Shown here piece after piece: positions 43,076 to 53,937 of a stretch of DNA of 64,000 nucleotides. Location: contig WTXG01000050.1 in NCBI GenBank assembly GCA_022496185.1, positions 140,185 to 204,184 on the forward strand, read 5' to 3'. The stretch comes from Multifurca ochricompacta. Lineage: Eukaryota; Basidiomycota; Agaricomycetes; Russulales; Russulaceae. A program made the position numbers and the translations under genes. Under the pieces are notes generated by a model that did not search any database, was not told the DNA's origin, and saw nothing but the letters and a program-made list of their open reading frames with translations. Positions within the stretch are counted from its first letter, which is position 1. Every line of letters starts with the position of its first letter.

Positions 43076-44872
43076 TTAAGACTGTCTGGGTCTGGGTGAG
43101 GCGTTCTTCTTCTTGGGTGACTGCTGCAAGGGAAAGGGTAGGGAAGGTGAGCTCTTCTGGTTCTGGGGAAGGTTCAGCGTAGGTGGGGAGGTAAGGGGGG
43201 TCTGTGAAGATGGGGGGGTTAACAGGAAGGGGCAGTGGTTGCGTGAGGTGGTCTCCCAGTAATCAGCAGTCCACAGGTATTCAATTTGTATTCCTTCTGT
43301 TTCTACAAGGCGCCAGCCAGAAGGGGAGGGAGCAGAGTGAAGGCGGATCTCATCAAAGGTAAGGTTGATTCTGGTATGGTCTAGATGAAAGGTAGAGAGG
43401 TAGTAGAGGCGTTCTCCTCTGAGCAAGAGTGTTTCAAGTTCTGGGATGAGGGGGAATGTGTTCTTTCCAAAGGTATTCGTCGTTGACACAGACTAAGAGT
43501 GTTTCAAGGGGGTCTCCTGTGGAATGGGTGAGTTGAGCAAGGTGCCAATAGAGGAGTTGGTGCTGGGAGTCTCGAGGAATGGCCTGACAGGGTCCGGTCA
43601 GGAACTGGTTGTACTGGGTTTGGGAGAGGACTTGTCCAAAGGGGAGGAGAATTCGAAGGGGAAGATAGATGGTATCTACATCACACCAACCTTCTGCTTG
43701 TCCATCGTCGTGGAGGGTGCTGATAAGTGGTTCTGGGTAGAGGAGGGCGAGTTGTGCTTCTCTGTGGAGCTGGAAAGGTGGTTGAATTGTCTTTGGACAC
43801 GTTGGAGGCGTTCTTCTCTTTCTGCAGGAAAGGACACTATTTTCTGGACCAAGGAGTTGTCTTTATTTACTAGGGACCTCTACAGTTAGGTGCACAACGT
43901 ACTGTTTAGAGGTTACTATGAAATCTATGTCTTCAAAGCACGAGTACCCGTCTGCAGGTTGGATGGGGAGGAGGGTAAGGGATTGGTAGGTAAGCGGACA
44001 GGGTTAATAAGGGGACAAGTTCTAAGTGATTCCTGAGTGCATCCCGAACTGTAAAGTATCTTTCCTCCACCAAGACTCCTAAATCAGTGAAGCTCAGGGT
44101 CCCGAAGATGCAGATAAAGCGTCCGTCTAGCAGGTCAAACCCCTGAAGTAATGCTCTGGCTCCACTGAAGACGTCTTGCAATTCTGGGGAGAGGGTGCGG
44201 TCCAGGGGGCAATGGAAGCTTCCAAGAATAGACTAAGAGACCACTGGGGAAGGTGCGAGGGTTGGGGGCCAAGTATCCTACTTTGGCACAGAGATTGAGG
44301 TTTACAAAGTGGGAGGTGGGGTAATGAGGGGAACGAAGGAATCGATCAATGCAAGGACGAATAGGAAGTTATGAAAGTGAGGGAAGCGGATAGGAATGTG
44401 AGTCCCAGGGAGGTAATTAGCCTGATCACGAAGCACATCCAAGTAGCAGGGAAATTGGTCAAAAAAGCTGACTCTCTGGAAAACTGGGCAGGCACCCAAG
44501 ACTCCTGTCGACCGTCAAGCGAGTAGTAGATAAGAAACTGATGAGGGTTGGTTGGATGATCGATACAAATAGGACGATGAACAAGAGAAGGAGGAGGTGT
44601 CCGATGGTTAGGGCCAGGGTGGCGAGGGGAGAGGGCGTTTGCAGTAGTGGGAGGGGGTGGAGCTGGGGTTGGAAGGCGAATATAACGAGGAGGGGGGGTG
44701 CCAAAGGTGTTGGACGTGTTTAAGAGGCCTGGGGGAACGAGAGGGGGCAATTGGAGGGTGGGGGAGGGCACAGGGAAAGGATGAAGTTCTGGGAGTTCCA
44801 GAGGAGGCAAGACCGATGAAGGGGGGGCAGGGGATGCTGTGGCAGCTGCCTCTACTAAGGCAGCGAAGTTGA
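43076..44872 (-). pseudogene. Element K extra reading-frame region upstream of gag, decayed
   Basis: About 1.8 kb between the 5' LTR and gag, holding open pieces in different frames on the element's coding strand: a Pro-rich start (MPPLELPELHPFPVPSPTLQ), FLIYYSLDGRQESWVPAQF, FFDQFPCYLDVLRDQANYLP, ARALLQGFDLLDGRFICIFG, LVEERYFTVRDALRNHLELV, and MSTTNTFGKNTFPLIPEL to IQIEYLWTADYWE. I recognise no family. It may be a separate ORF or an N-terminal Gag extension. Other elements here have only 20-77 nt between LTR and gag. Several indels prevent a clean frame. Confidence 0.5.
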
Positions 44873-44991
44873 GGATTTCGTGGGGGGGGGTAAGCTCGTA
44901 GGGGGGGAGGCTGCTTGATCCGAGGTGTAGGACACAGGAGAGCTGTTTTGGGACACTAGGGCACTTTGTCAGTCACTGTCTGCTGTGAAAG

Positions 44992-45236
44992 AGACTGTCC
45001 AAATGTTACAACTCACTGTCGACTGCCTGGACAGTGGGTTGTATGCGAGGGGAAGGGATTTGGAAGTGGGCAAAGGATGAGAGTGAGGGTGAAAGTGCAA
45101 GAGAGACAAGCGAACAGCTCAAGGGCAAGGGATGAGAAGCCTTCCACAAGGTGGGGCTAATCTCCTAGGTAATCAGGAACCGGATCACAAGTGGACAGTC
45201 TGGAGCTGTCCATTCTATTCCCAAAGGGTTTATATA
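44992..45236 (-). promoter_or_regulatory. Element K promoter and self-priming site
   Basis: TATATAAA on the minus strand (45229-45236). AGACTGTCCA (45192-45201) begins 35 nt after it. The primer site next to the LTR is TTTGGACAGTCT (44992-45003), whose reverse complement includes AGACTGTCCA, a 10-nt exact match. The sequence differs completely from that of C or A, but the geometry is the same. Confidence 0.72.
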
Positions 45237-45577
45237 CGTAATTACAACCGGGACTTTGGTCTGTGCACCACTTTAGGGGAGGTTAACTTCGCTTTAACTC
45301 CCTACTGATCCACCAATGAGAATAGCCCCACTTTTGGGCTTAGAAATCCGCAGTCCGCAGTCCGCAGTTTGTGGACTGCTGTTTAGGCATTGTGGGGTTC
45401 TGTTAGTACTCTTCCCACAGGTCTCCAATTTGGCAGGAGTCCGGCCCTGGTCCGGACCGGCCCTTCTCTGGTCTTAATCTAGGGTTATCTTCGTTTCTGA
45501 GGGTTTTACAAGGTCTCTGGGAGCGTCTGAGGATTTCTGGGGGGTCAGGAGGTTTTCTAGGGTGTCAGTTCATGACA
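45004..45577 (-). repeat. Element K 5' LTR
   Basis: 574 bp, same ends and internal repeats (TCCGCAG x3) as 36331-36906. Its right edge abuts chromovirus D coding sequence with no duplication. Confidence 0.92.
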
Positions 45578-47359
45578 AGCTGCGGCCAGTCCAGGACTAT
45601 CGACGAATCAATGCATATACCGTGAAAAACGCCTACCCCCTGCCGCTCATCTCCGAACTCATCGACACTATGAGGGACAAAGCTCTCTTTTCGAAGATGG
45701 ACGTGCGGTGGGGTTACAACAATGTTAGAATCAAGGAGGGTGATCAGTGCAAAGCAGCGTTTAAGACAAACCAAGGGTTGTTCGAACCCAATGTCATGTT
45801 CTTTGGTCTCACAAATTCGCCGGCAACGTTCCAATCCATGATGAATCACATTTTCCGCGACCTCATTCTCACAGGAGAAGTAGTGGTCTACATGGACGAC
45901 ATCCTGGTTGCTACCTCAGACAATCTAGACCACCATCGAGACCGAGTGCACCAGGTACTGGATATACTACAAGAATATGACCTGTATCTCAAACCCGCCA
46001 AATGCTCCTTTGAGCAACGGAGTGTGGAGTACCTAGGAGTCATCTTAGAAGGAGGACGAGTGCATATGGATCCCATTAAAGTGCAAGGAATCCAAGAGTG
46101 GCCAGTGCCGACCTGTGTCAAGGACGTCCGGTCGTTCATCGGATTCTGTAACTTCTACCGACGATTCGTCAAGGGATTTTCAGGCATAGCGCGACCATTG
46201 AACGACCTACTGAAAAAGGACGTACCATGGCATTGGGGTGCGGCACAACAGCAGGCATTCAAACGAATTAGGGACCTTGTTGGGTCAGAACCAGTACTCA
46301 TTCAGCCGGATCTGAGTCACCCCTTCGAACTAGAAGTGGATGCCTCTCACTTCGCGAACGGAGCGGTATTATACCAAAGGGACGCCGCACAAGTACTTCA
46401 CCCAGTGGCATACTACTCTGAGACCTTCTCCCCCGCTGAAAGGAACTACGACATCTGGGACAGGGAGCTATTAGCCATCGTAAAAGCATTGCGACATTGG
46501 CGACCGTACCTGGCAGGAACCCCTCATAAGACCGTCATCCACACTGATCATTCCAACCTCCTATACTGGAAAGAACCCCACAAGATCAGCCGACGTGTGG
46601 CACGAGAAGTCCTAGAATTGGAAGAATATAACTTTACGCTGAAACACATCGCAGGAAGCCAGAATGCTAGAGCAGATGCACTGTCACATAGATCAGACAT
46701 GCATACAGGAGAAGATGACAATAACGACATCACTGTCCTCCTGGAAGAAGTCTTTGCAAGAACGGCCGTGGTCAGTCTCCACGACATGGACCTTTGGGCA
46801 CAAGTCTCCCAAAATATGAATCAAGACCTGTGTATTTCATGGGCCGACACTCACAATTTGAAGAAAATCAACGGTCTTTGGTGGAAAGACGGGGATCGAC
46901 TCGTTGTCACCGGTGATGACAACATTAAGAGGGGGGTGATCCATTTTCACCACGACCTTCCCTCTGCAGGACATCCAGGCATTGCCAACACCTATGCCTT
47001 GGCTAAAAGAGACTATTGGTGGCCCAATATGAAAAAGGACATTGAAAGCTACGTACAAGGATGTGCGTCATGTCAAGCAAATAAGGTGAACACGCACCCG
47101 AAAGTCCCACCAATGTACCCCATCACTCCCACTGCATCGACTCCGTTCCAGACCATCGCCATGGACTTCATTGTCAAGTTGCCCAAATCACAAGGCTTCG
47201 ACACTATCCTCACCATCACAGATCATGACTGCTCCAAAGCGGCCCTCTTTATCCCCTGTAACGAAACCATCACAGCCGAAGGAGTGGCAAAACTATACCT
47301 GGATCACGTATACCGTCACTACGGGCTCCCCAAGAAGATCATCTCTGATAGGGATACCC
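45578..47359 (+). pseudogene. Element D pol: RT, RNase H and integrase N-terminal half
   Basis: 594 open codons. RT begins at KLRPVQDYRRINAY and has [29 protein letters not shown] and VYMDDILVAT (about 45885-45910). RNase H has LEVDASHFANGAVL, WDRELLAIVKAL, HTDHSNLLYW and ADALSHR. Integrase has HHDLPSAGH, CASCQANK, MDFIVKLPKSQ and ISDRDT, where H begins. The first codons before KLRPVQ derive from the K LTR, so the start is not native. All catalytic residues seen are intact. Confidence 0.93.
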
Positions 47360-47806
47360 TGTGACATTTTCTTGCTGCTGTTTCGGCTTTTCTCCTTTTT
47401 TCTTCTATGCCCCTCTCTTTTGATGTCATAGACCTTGTGACCTTAGTATGATATCATAGTACATTACATCTAGACTATGACTTCATAGTAGCTATATTGT
47501 ATTTAAGGACTTCAATAAATCCAAGGACAGACTAAGTCTGTTCTCCTTGTACCAATCAAAGGTCCTTAAGAAGTCCCTTCAGCCCTCTTCCAAGATGTGA
47601 CTTGAGAGGGTTTGGCTCACCAGTAACTCCAGCAAAGGCTCTTGCCTTGCTATCTGAACACCCTGACTTCACACGCGACGTTCAGACTCGTTGCCTTGAT
47701 CCATACTGGCCGCGTGCTGTGTGACACCTGCCTACCTTGATTGCCTTGATTGACTGTGACCCTGACTGACCTGAACCGACGCACGCCGAAGGACCTGTGT
47801 GCGACA
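47360..47806 (+). repeat. Element H 5' LTR
   Basis: 447 bp, TGTGACATTT...GTGCGACA. It shows no difference from 50762-51208 that I can see. It contains TATTTAAG at 47500-47507. Confidence 0.95.
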
Positions 47807-47819
47807 TTAGAACAGACTT
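47500..47819 (+). promoter_or_regulatory. Element H promoter and self-priming site
   Basis: TATTTAAG starts at 47500. AAGTCTGTTCT (47534-47544) starts 34 nt later. The primer site TTAGAACAGACTT (47807-47819) follows the LTR directly and is its exact reverse complement over 11 nt. The LTR body is diverged from that of element C, yet this pairing and spacing are kept. Confidence 0.75.
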
Positions 47820-47920
47820 AATCGAACTTAGAACAAAAGAACTTACCGAACGCGTGAGGCGACGACGACGCGTCCCTCACCCCGACACCGAAACTCGATC
47901 CATCTTGATCCCTTGATTTG

Positions 47921-48047
47921 TCGTGGTCGACGTACTGACCGCGGCTCCGATTCCTTGCTTTGTCGTGGTCGACGTATTGACCGCGGCTTGATTCCTTTGC
48001 TTTGTCGTGGTCGACGTACTGACCGCGGCTTGATTGTGGTCGAGGTA
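47921..48047 (+). repeat. 42-bp tandem repeat in element H, three copies
   Basis: TCGTGGTCGACGTAYTGACC begins at 47921, 47963 and 48005, exactly 42 bp apart, followed by a degenerate partial unit. Each unit contains GTCGAC and CCGCGG. Confidence 0.88.
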
Positions 48048-48164
48048 GACCACCGAATGGACCCCGGATGCCAGTGACCCCGACAGCCAGCCCCAGAACC
48101 ATAGAAGACTTACTTGAATCCAGACTTGGAGCATTCTTGCTTCACAGATAGACCATTGGTCGAC

Positions 48165-48290
48165 ACCCAGAAAGCCGCGACGTCTTATTCCGCGCACGAA
48201 TCCCGAAACCCAGAAAGCCGCGATATCTTATTCCGCGCAAGAATCCCGAAACCAGAAAGTCGCGATGTCCGCGCAAGAACCCCGAACCCC
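48165..48290 (+). repeat. Imperfect tandem repeat in element H
   Basis: Units of about 35-45 bp around CAGAAAGCCGCGA...TTCCGCGC and AATCCCGAAACC, three copies, the last one shortened. Confidence 0.7.
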
Positions 48291-49139
48291 GACCTTGAAG
48301 GGACACGTCTTTTGAAGACCGAACTCCACATCGAAACCTGACAGAAGAGTCAGAACCTAAGAAGAAAAGCGACTCACCTGACCCACAAGGCGACGACGAC
48401 GCGTCCCTTGCCTCGACAACGAACCCGACCCCTGATCTTGAAACCGATGACGCTCTAGTCGATTCCCATAATCGACCTGCCGTTCTTGCGATAGAGGACG
48501 CCCTGACATCAGACACCATCGAACCCGAACACCAACTCCGGAACCTGAAAAGTGCCTTTAACGGACGACGCGTTCCTTGAATATCAATCACCAAATCGAA
48601 ATCTAAAACAGAAACTGAAGACGTACCACCTGAAAACCGAAACCGCCTTACATTGCTCGTCAGCAATCCCCGGCCGACAGTGTCCAGAGTAACGGACCTG
48701 TGAACCCAGAATCCTTGAACCCCGACTTGAGGCAAGCTTGCTTCACGAAGAGACCATCGAATCCATCGATAAGAACCTTGACACTGTAACCTCGAAGTTC
48801 CATGTCACCCCGACTTGCGCCGTCAACAACGTTGCCGCGCATCTAAAGGAAAAGCACCAAGTGATTAGGAATCCGCGAAGAGAACGTACCATTTAGAGGG
48901 TCTCGGACTCCCTATCGACAGAAGATCGCCGTAGACTGATACAGAAATACTTGACACCAAGTACACCCGAACACTAGAGGACAACTCGAAACAATTAGAA
49001 TTGCCCCAGAAAGGAACGGAACTTAACTCACCAAGAGATCCCCTCTTCAACCCATCACATACAACCACAAAATCCAACCCATGATAGATTGCGACATCTC
49101 CAGAAGCTGCAATGTCAATCGCACAACTTGGAAAGGCAT

Positions 49140-49620
49140 GCTGAACGGCCTTCGGAACAATGACCTAGCCACACGACAGAGAACGGAACAAAGCACTTCT
49201 GCCGAGCGACCCACCGCCGAAACCGACCGGAGTTTGCCGTGGGAAGACAAGACTGGCTCGAAAGAAAACGCCTCAAAACGTATTTTCCTTCTTCCAAGCT
49301 GGCACCACGCCGAGTTGGACCATTCACAATGAAAGATCAGATACATGCAATTGCCTGCCAATTAGACTTGCCAGCCCACATGAAGATACACAACAGGTAT
49401 CATGTGGACCCCTTATCACCCTATCATGAAACAGAAGCCCACTGAGTGAGCTACACACGCCCACCATCTAGTCTTGTCAACAGCGAAGAAGAATATGAAG
49501 TAGGACGCCTTACCAGCCATTGATATCATGGCCGTGCGAAGACACTACAGTTCTTAGTCCACTGGAAAGGTTACCCTTTGAGCGATGACTTTTGGACGCC
49601 TGCCGCTCCGACATCGATGC
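49140..49620 (+). pseudogene. Element H remnant of pol: integrase C-terminus and chromodomain
   Basis: Frame pieces matching the end of Gypsy Pol: WLERKRLKTYFPSSKLAPRR, VGPFTMKDQI, LDLPAHMKIHNRYHVDPLSP, then EEEYEVGRL and TLQFLVHWKGYPLSDDFW of a chromodomain. It is broken by stops and shifts. The catalytic core is absent. Confidence 0.8.
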
Positions 49621-50176
49621 GTCGAGGACGCCGCAAGCCTTAGGAGGGGGGTAATTATTCCATTTGTGTCTCAGCGTTTCCCCAGAAATTCGCTCTACCC
49701 CGGCACACATCAAGAACTTCGCTCGCCCTTTCACTCAAATTGTTCATCAAACCCGACGCACGCCCAGAACATCCACCTCAAAATCTTCGCCACCAGCACC
49801 TCAACCGACAATGGAACCCGAATCCGGCACATCTCAATAGCCCTGAATGCTGCCAACAAAACAGCAATAACGTTTCCCGCAGCAGCACCGACGCCGCCTC
49901 CCACACCAGCACTACCGAATGAAGACCCGATCGTTACAAGAAGTCGGAACGCGCTTGCCCGACACATACACGCTACACAGTCCAATGACAACCCAAGAAT
50001 CAAGTATCGACCTGACTCTCCAATTCTGCCGACCCCGCGGCCATGTCAGTCGACGACAGATCGTCATAGGTACACCCACCCTGGGCCGCCATTCGTTCGA
50101 AACCACGTCCACTCGATGCACTACCGATGCATCAGGAGTAATGAAGGTTGCATCTTGCATGCCAGGTTCGTAAGCT

Positions 50177-50766
50177 TTGACTACCGACAGCGTAACCCCC
50201 AGGTCCCCGCCACGATGGGCGAGGGCCAGCTACCCCTTCCTTTCGCGCTCCACGCTAGAAACCACTCTCGAACCCCGCGACGCCCCAATCCTCCAATTTC
50301 GCGCTTCCAACAGCGACTCTTCGACACGGAGATGCTTTACACCGAACTGGGTCAACACCGCGCTCGACGACTTGCGCGATCCCGGAGTTTGGGCCGAAGG
50401 GACAAGATTCCGCGCAACGACGAACGATTTGGACGTAGCCCAGCAGGCCGTGACCGCCGCACGAAAGCAAATAGAATAGCAGTCCAGACGATACGAACAT
50501 CGACTCAAGCGTTGACACGATGCAACGCGTACTACCGAATTTATCCGCACCACACTTACCCTTACACACGACAGCATCAGGATTCGACCAACCGACCTCG
50601 CAAATTCGCGCCGCACCTGAAACTGCGCGCCGTCCTTCAGGCTAGAGGACTGGACAATACTCGACAACCACTCGACGACCGCGCGCGCCGCGACCATGAA
50701 CCCTGCCGCTACAGACATTCAACAACGTTTGGGGGCAAACGTCAGCCAACAGAAGGGGTAATGTGA
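50177..50766 (+). pseudogene. Element H remnant of the element C-type ORF3
   Basis: Two frames together resemble ORF3 of element C: GEGQLPLPFAL and FQQRLFDTEMLYTE in one frame, then ALDDLRDPGVWAEGTRFRAT and DLDVAQQAVTAARKQIE in the next. C has FQQHLFEAEQTF and ALDDLQDPGAWAE in the same order. The region upstream to about 49700 is probably its Pro/Thr-rich N-terminus, but it is too decayed to align by eye. It ends at the polypurine tract AGAAGGGGTAA. Confidence 0.65.
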
Positions 50767-51208
50767 CATTTTCTTGCTGCTGTTTCGGCTTTTCTCCTTT
50801 TTTCTTCTATGCCCCTCTCTTTTGATGTCATAGACCTTGTGACCTTAGTATGATATCATAGTACATTACATCTAGACTATGACTTCATAGTAGCTATATT
50901 GTATTTAAGGACTTCAATAAATCCAAGGACAGACTAAGTCTGTTCTCCTTGTACCAATCAAAGGTCCTTAAGAAGTCCCTTCAGCCCTCTTCCAAGATGT
51001 GACTTGAGAGGGTTTGGCTCACCAGTAACTCCAGCAAAGGCTCTTGCCTTGCTATCTGAACACCCTGACTTCACACGCGACGTTCAGACTCGTTGCCTTG
51101 ATCCATACTGGCCGCGTGCTGTGTGACACCTGCCTACCTTGATTGCCTTGATTGACTGTGACCCTGACTGACCTGAACCGACGCACGCCGAAGGACCTGT
51201 GTGCGACA
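50762..51208 (+). repeat. Element H 3' LTR
   Basis: 447 bp, apparently identical to 47360-47806, preceded by AGAAGGGGTAA and followed by TSD TACCC. Confidence 0.95.
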
Positions 51209-51213
51209 TACCC

Positions 51214-52058
51214 GTTTCACATCGGCATTTGCAAAGGCCCTATGCAGAACATTGGATATTACGCAGAATATCTCTACAGCATACCATCCCCAAACGGACG
51301 GACAGTCCGAACGGACGAACCAATGGCTAGAACAGTACCTCCAATTCTGGTGCAACAGTAGGCAAGATGACTGGGCAGAATGGCTATCGACCGTGGAGTT
51401 TGCCCACAACTCATGGCCCAATGGCACGACAAAAGCTACCCCTTTCTCCCTTATCATGGGTTGGACTCCATGCACCACATGGACAGATAAGCCCACCAAT
51501 GTCCCGTCAGCAACCGAACGGATAAGCCAATGGGAAGAACTGCGACAATCGGCCAATGAGAATCTGGTAAAGGCACAACAGCTCCTGATAGCACAGCCAA
51601 GCACGTTCACACCTTATCGGACCAATGACTGGGTATGGCTCAAGGGCAGGAACATTCACACGTCACACCCCTTGGCCAAGCTAGCGCCCCGACGTCACGG
51701 ACCCTTCCAGATCACAAGGAAGCTGTCAGACGTATCATATGAATTGAAATTGCCACCGAAATGGAAGATCCACCCAGTCTTCCATGCCAAGCTTCTGACC
51801 CCTTACAAGGAAACCTCCATTCATGGAGAGAACTTCCCAAGACCTCCGCCTGACCTTATCGATGGCGAAGAAGAATGGGAGGTAGAACGTGTTCTAGACT
51901 CTAAACGACAAGGCCGAGGGCGCAGGCTGTACTACCTAATCAAGTGGAAGGGATTCCCAGACTCTGACAGTTCGTGGGAACCAGCCGGAGATATCTTTGC
52001 CCCGGACCTTATCTCGGAGTTCCACATCCGACACCCAGAAGCGCCAAAGAATGCTTAA
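51214..52058 (+). pseudogene. Element D pol: integrase C-terminal half and chromodomain
   Basis: Continuation of the frame cut by H. It has RFTSAFAKALCRTLDITQ, DGQSERTNQWLEQYLQFW with the catalytic Glu, WLKGRNIHTSHPLAKLAPRR, LPPKWKIHPVFHAKLLTPY, then the chromodomain [34 protein letters not shown], and the end FHIRHPEAPKNA with TAA at 52056-52058. The frame is open. The aromatic residues typical of a histone-binding chromodomain (Tyr, Trp) are present. Confidence 0.92.
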
Positions 52059-52132
52059 AAGAAGTGCCCCAGACCCTGTTAATTCCCCAGTACATGCTCC
52101 CACAGCAACGTTCTACCACCACACAGTCTATC

Positions 52133-53332
52133 ATGTCTTTCATCGCTGCCAACGCTGCCGTCGACGCCTTCACTGCCACCACCGCAGTTGTTGAGAACTT
52201 CCCTTCTGCTCATCCCTCCACTCGCCCCTCTTCCCCCATCGACTATGACGCCGCCGAAGCTCGAGTCAAGAACCAGTCCCCCAACCCCAATGACGATTTT
52301 AAACACAGCGAAGAGCCACACCCAAATGACCTGGTGGGTATGGAGTCGGACGACGAAGTCCCTGAATTCCCTTTCTTCGTCAACAACCCCAACTCCTCCA
52401 CGTACTACCCACTGGAGATCACCATGGGCGATGGGACAGTTGCAATCACCAAATATATTTTCTATACCAATGGAGGGATGGATGTCGCCGGATGCATGAA
52501 GAAGGACGGTCCAGTTTACGGAGCTCCGGTTTATCTGGAGGAAAGGTATACGGGTCGTTTACATCATACAATGACCGACGAGCAGCTGGGGCACTTAGCT
52601 GCCGAAGATTCCCGGGCTTTCGCCATCGACGAGGTATTGAGTGACATGCGACTTCCGTGCCTTAAAGCCGAGGTAATGAGGCTGCGGAAGAACCTAACCC
52701 TGCGCAACACACTCAACTGACAGTACAAAGAACATGCCAAGATGATGGCCCGGTTGACCAACGGAATGTTCCAGATCGAGCAGGAGCTAGTGGAGATCCG
52801 AAAGAGGTTGGAGAAGGGGGACGCATACCAAACGATTGCTGAGAGGTACGCCGACACCTATGCCCGACCTCTCCCACCGCGATCACTAGGGGCTGCCCCG
52901 GTGCTACTGCCGAACCGATTTGAAATGCCACGCATGCATGAGAATCCTCGGGGGGAGACATGCTGGAGGTGCGACAGTAAGTACCACATTAGCTGGAACT
53001 GCCCCCTCAATCGCAAGTGGTGCCGGCACTGTCGCAGCAACCTGCATTGGAGCAGGTTCTGTATCTTCCGCCGAGTAGGAGTTGCGCCGACGGTCACCAA
53101 CCCGTCTGGATGGTGCGGCAAATGCTTGCGTCACAATTCAGGACATCGGGAGTTGGATTGCCCCGTTCATGACTTATGCCATCTATGTGGGCAACGTGGC
53201 CCTTACGGGTTTCTCCGCACTCACCAGTGCCCCCAAGACGCGGACAAAGAGAACTACACGATGGACGATCGTAATGTAGCTGATGACTATTTGGAGCTGG
53301 TACAGGATGATGACGGTACAAGTCGTTTCTAG
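52133..53332 (+). pseudogene. ORF3 of element D, one internal stop
   Basis: A frame spanning 399 codons, as in B and G, starting MSFIAANAAVDAF (ATG 52133), 74 nt after the pol stop and out of frame with pol. The open stretch also extends upstream to 51974 over the pol end. It shares PEFPFFVNNPNSSTYYPLEI, TNGGMDVAGC, GPVYGAPVYLEERYTG, EIRKRLEKGDAYQTI and four Cys/His modules (CWRCDSKYHISWNC, CRHCRSNLHWSRFC, CGKCLRHNSGHRELDC, CHLCGQRGPYGF with HQC). TGA near 52718-52720 replaces a residue that reads Arg in B and Gln in G. It ends 31 nt before the LTR. Confidence 0.88.
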
Positions 53333-53363
53333 CCGGGTCTGCTAGAACCAGAAGAGGGGGTGA

Positions 53364-53937
53364 TGTTACGAACCCCGTCTTTGCCTGTATTCTTTTTCTT
53401 GCCCAACGACGATCCCTCTCTACCGCCCACACTTCACTATCAGATCATGTCTCCATCGTGGGATCCGTCACATGCTCTTCGTCCATCCCCGTGACCTTCT
53501 TGTTTGTTCATGTTTACCTACTGTTATCTTCGTTATCACTTATCTTCTTATCATACGACCGGACACTTACTTAATACCCTATCAGAAGCTAGGCTTTACA
53601 CCCTCCGCTTTCGTATATTTGGGCCCACTTGACTCCGTTCCCTTATCTCGTAGACGCCCACTGCATTACGTATATAAGTCCGCTGTAGCTACCCTGTAGA
53701 CCTCAGACTCGACTTATTGAATACATCGGTGTTTGTCTTCTGGACTTCCCCTTGAAACCTCTGACTCGATCGTCTCAGTGCTTTTGGCACTTTCCGCTCA
53801 ACATTGTCACTAGGGAACAGCCCCTTTGACTTTGACTCATTCATTCGAACTCCAAGAGGTCTTGTTGATCTCTTATCTGAATACACGTACGAAGCTGTCG
53901 CACAAGTCGTGCAGAACATCTCACACCAGACGTAACA
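53364..53937 (+). repeat. Element D 3' LTR
   Basis: 574 bp, TGTTAC...GTAACA, preceded by AGAAGAGGGGGTGA. It has TATATAAG followed at 34 nt by AGACTCGACTT. Same family as the A, B and G LTRs. Its right flank is element L protease. Confidence 0.92.

Larger units (their letters stand above)
36331..45577 (-). mobile_element. Ty3/Gypsy element K, at a rearrangement junction
   Basis: Two LTRs (36331-36906, 45004-45577), TGTTAC...CATGACA in plus orientation and about 96 percent alike by eye, flank an 8.1-kb interior. On the minus strand: 5' LTR, primer site, an extra ORF region, gag, protease, RT, RNase H, integrase, chromodomain, polypurine tract, 3' LTR. Target sites do not match: ATTGG precedes and AGCTG follows. 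The left flank is Copia N gag-pol and the right flank is chromovirus D RT. K has no ORF3. Its coding regions are heavily shifted, so it is inactive. Confidence 0.92.
47820..49138 (+). other. Element H interior: no gag or RT; repeats and decayed sequence
   Basis: CpG-rich sequence with no reading frame I can assign. It holds a 42-bp tandem repeat (47921-48047) and a second imperfect repeat of about 45 bp (48165-48290). Open frames on either strand here are repeat-driven or short. Confidence 0.6.
47360..51208 (+). mobile_element. Non-autonomous LTR retrotransposon H, young insertion in D
   Basis: 3849 bp with two 447-bp LTRs (47360-47806, 50762-51208) that look identical and a perfect 5-bp duplication TACCC (47355-47359, 51209-51213). 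The interior is only 2955 bp. It has a primer site, a 1.3-kb noncoding part with tandem repeats, a broken end of pol (integrase C-terminus and chromodomain) and an ORF3 remnant of the element C type. There is no gag, protease, RT or integrase core, so it must have moved using proteins from a related element. Rejoining the flanks restores the integrase codons ISDRDTRFTS. Confidence 0.93.
45578..53937 (+). mobile_element. Ty3/Gypsy chromovirus D, 5' truncated, interrupted by H
   Basis: A plus-strand element of the A/B/G family. It starts abruptly at the RT motif KLRPVQDYR beside K and continues through RT, RNase H and integrase. Insertion H (47360-51208, TSD TACCC) follows, then the rest of integrase, the chromodomain, ORF3, a polypurine tract and the 3' LTR (53364-53937). 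The 5' LTR, gag and protease are missing. D is rich in CpG and has few stops, so it is among the least mutated copies here. Its right flank is element L protease (AACCT follows the LTR). Confidence 0.9.

Noticed and set aside
47818..48197. Repeat protein with SRGQYVDHDK units on the minus strand of H
   Set aside because: It arises from the 42-bp tandem repeat (14 codons per unit keeps any frame open), lies antisense to the element and has no conserved start.
49585..50766. A 393-codon open frame in element H as an intact novel gene
   Set aside because: Comparison with element C shows the true reading frame changes near 50340, so most of this frame is a shadow in CpG-rich sequence; only a remnant of ORF3 is supported.
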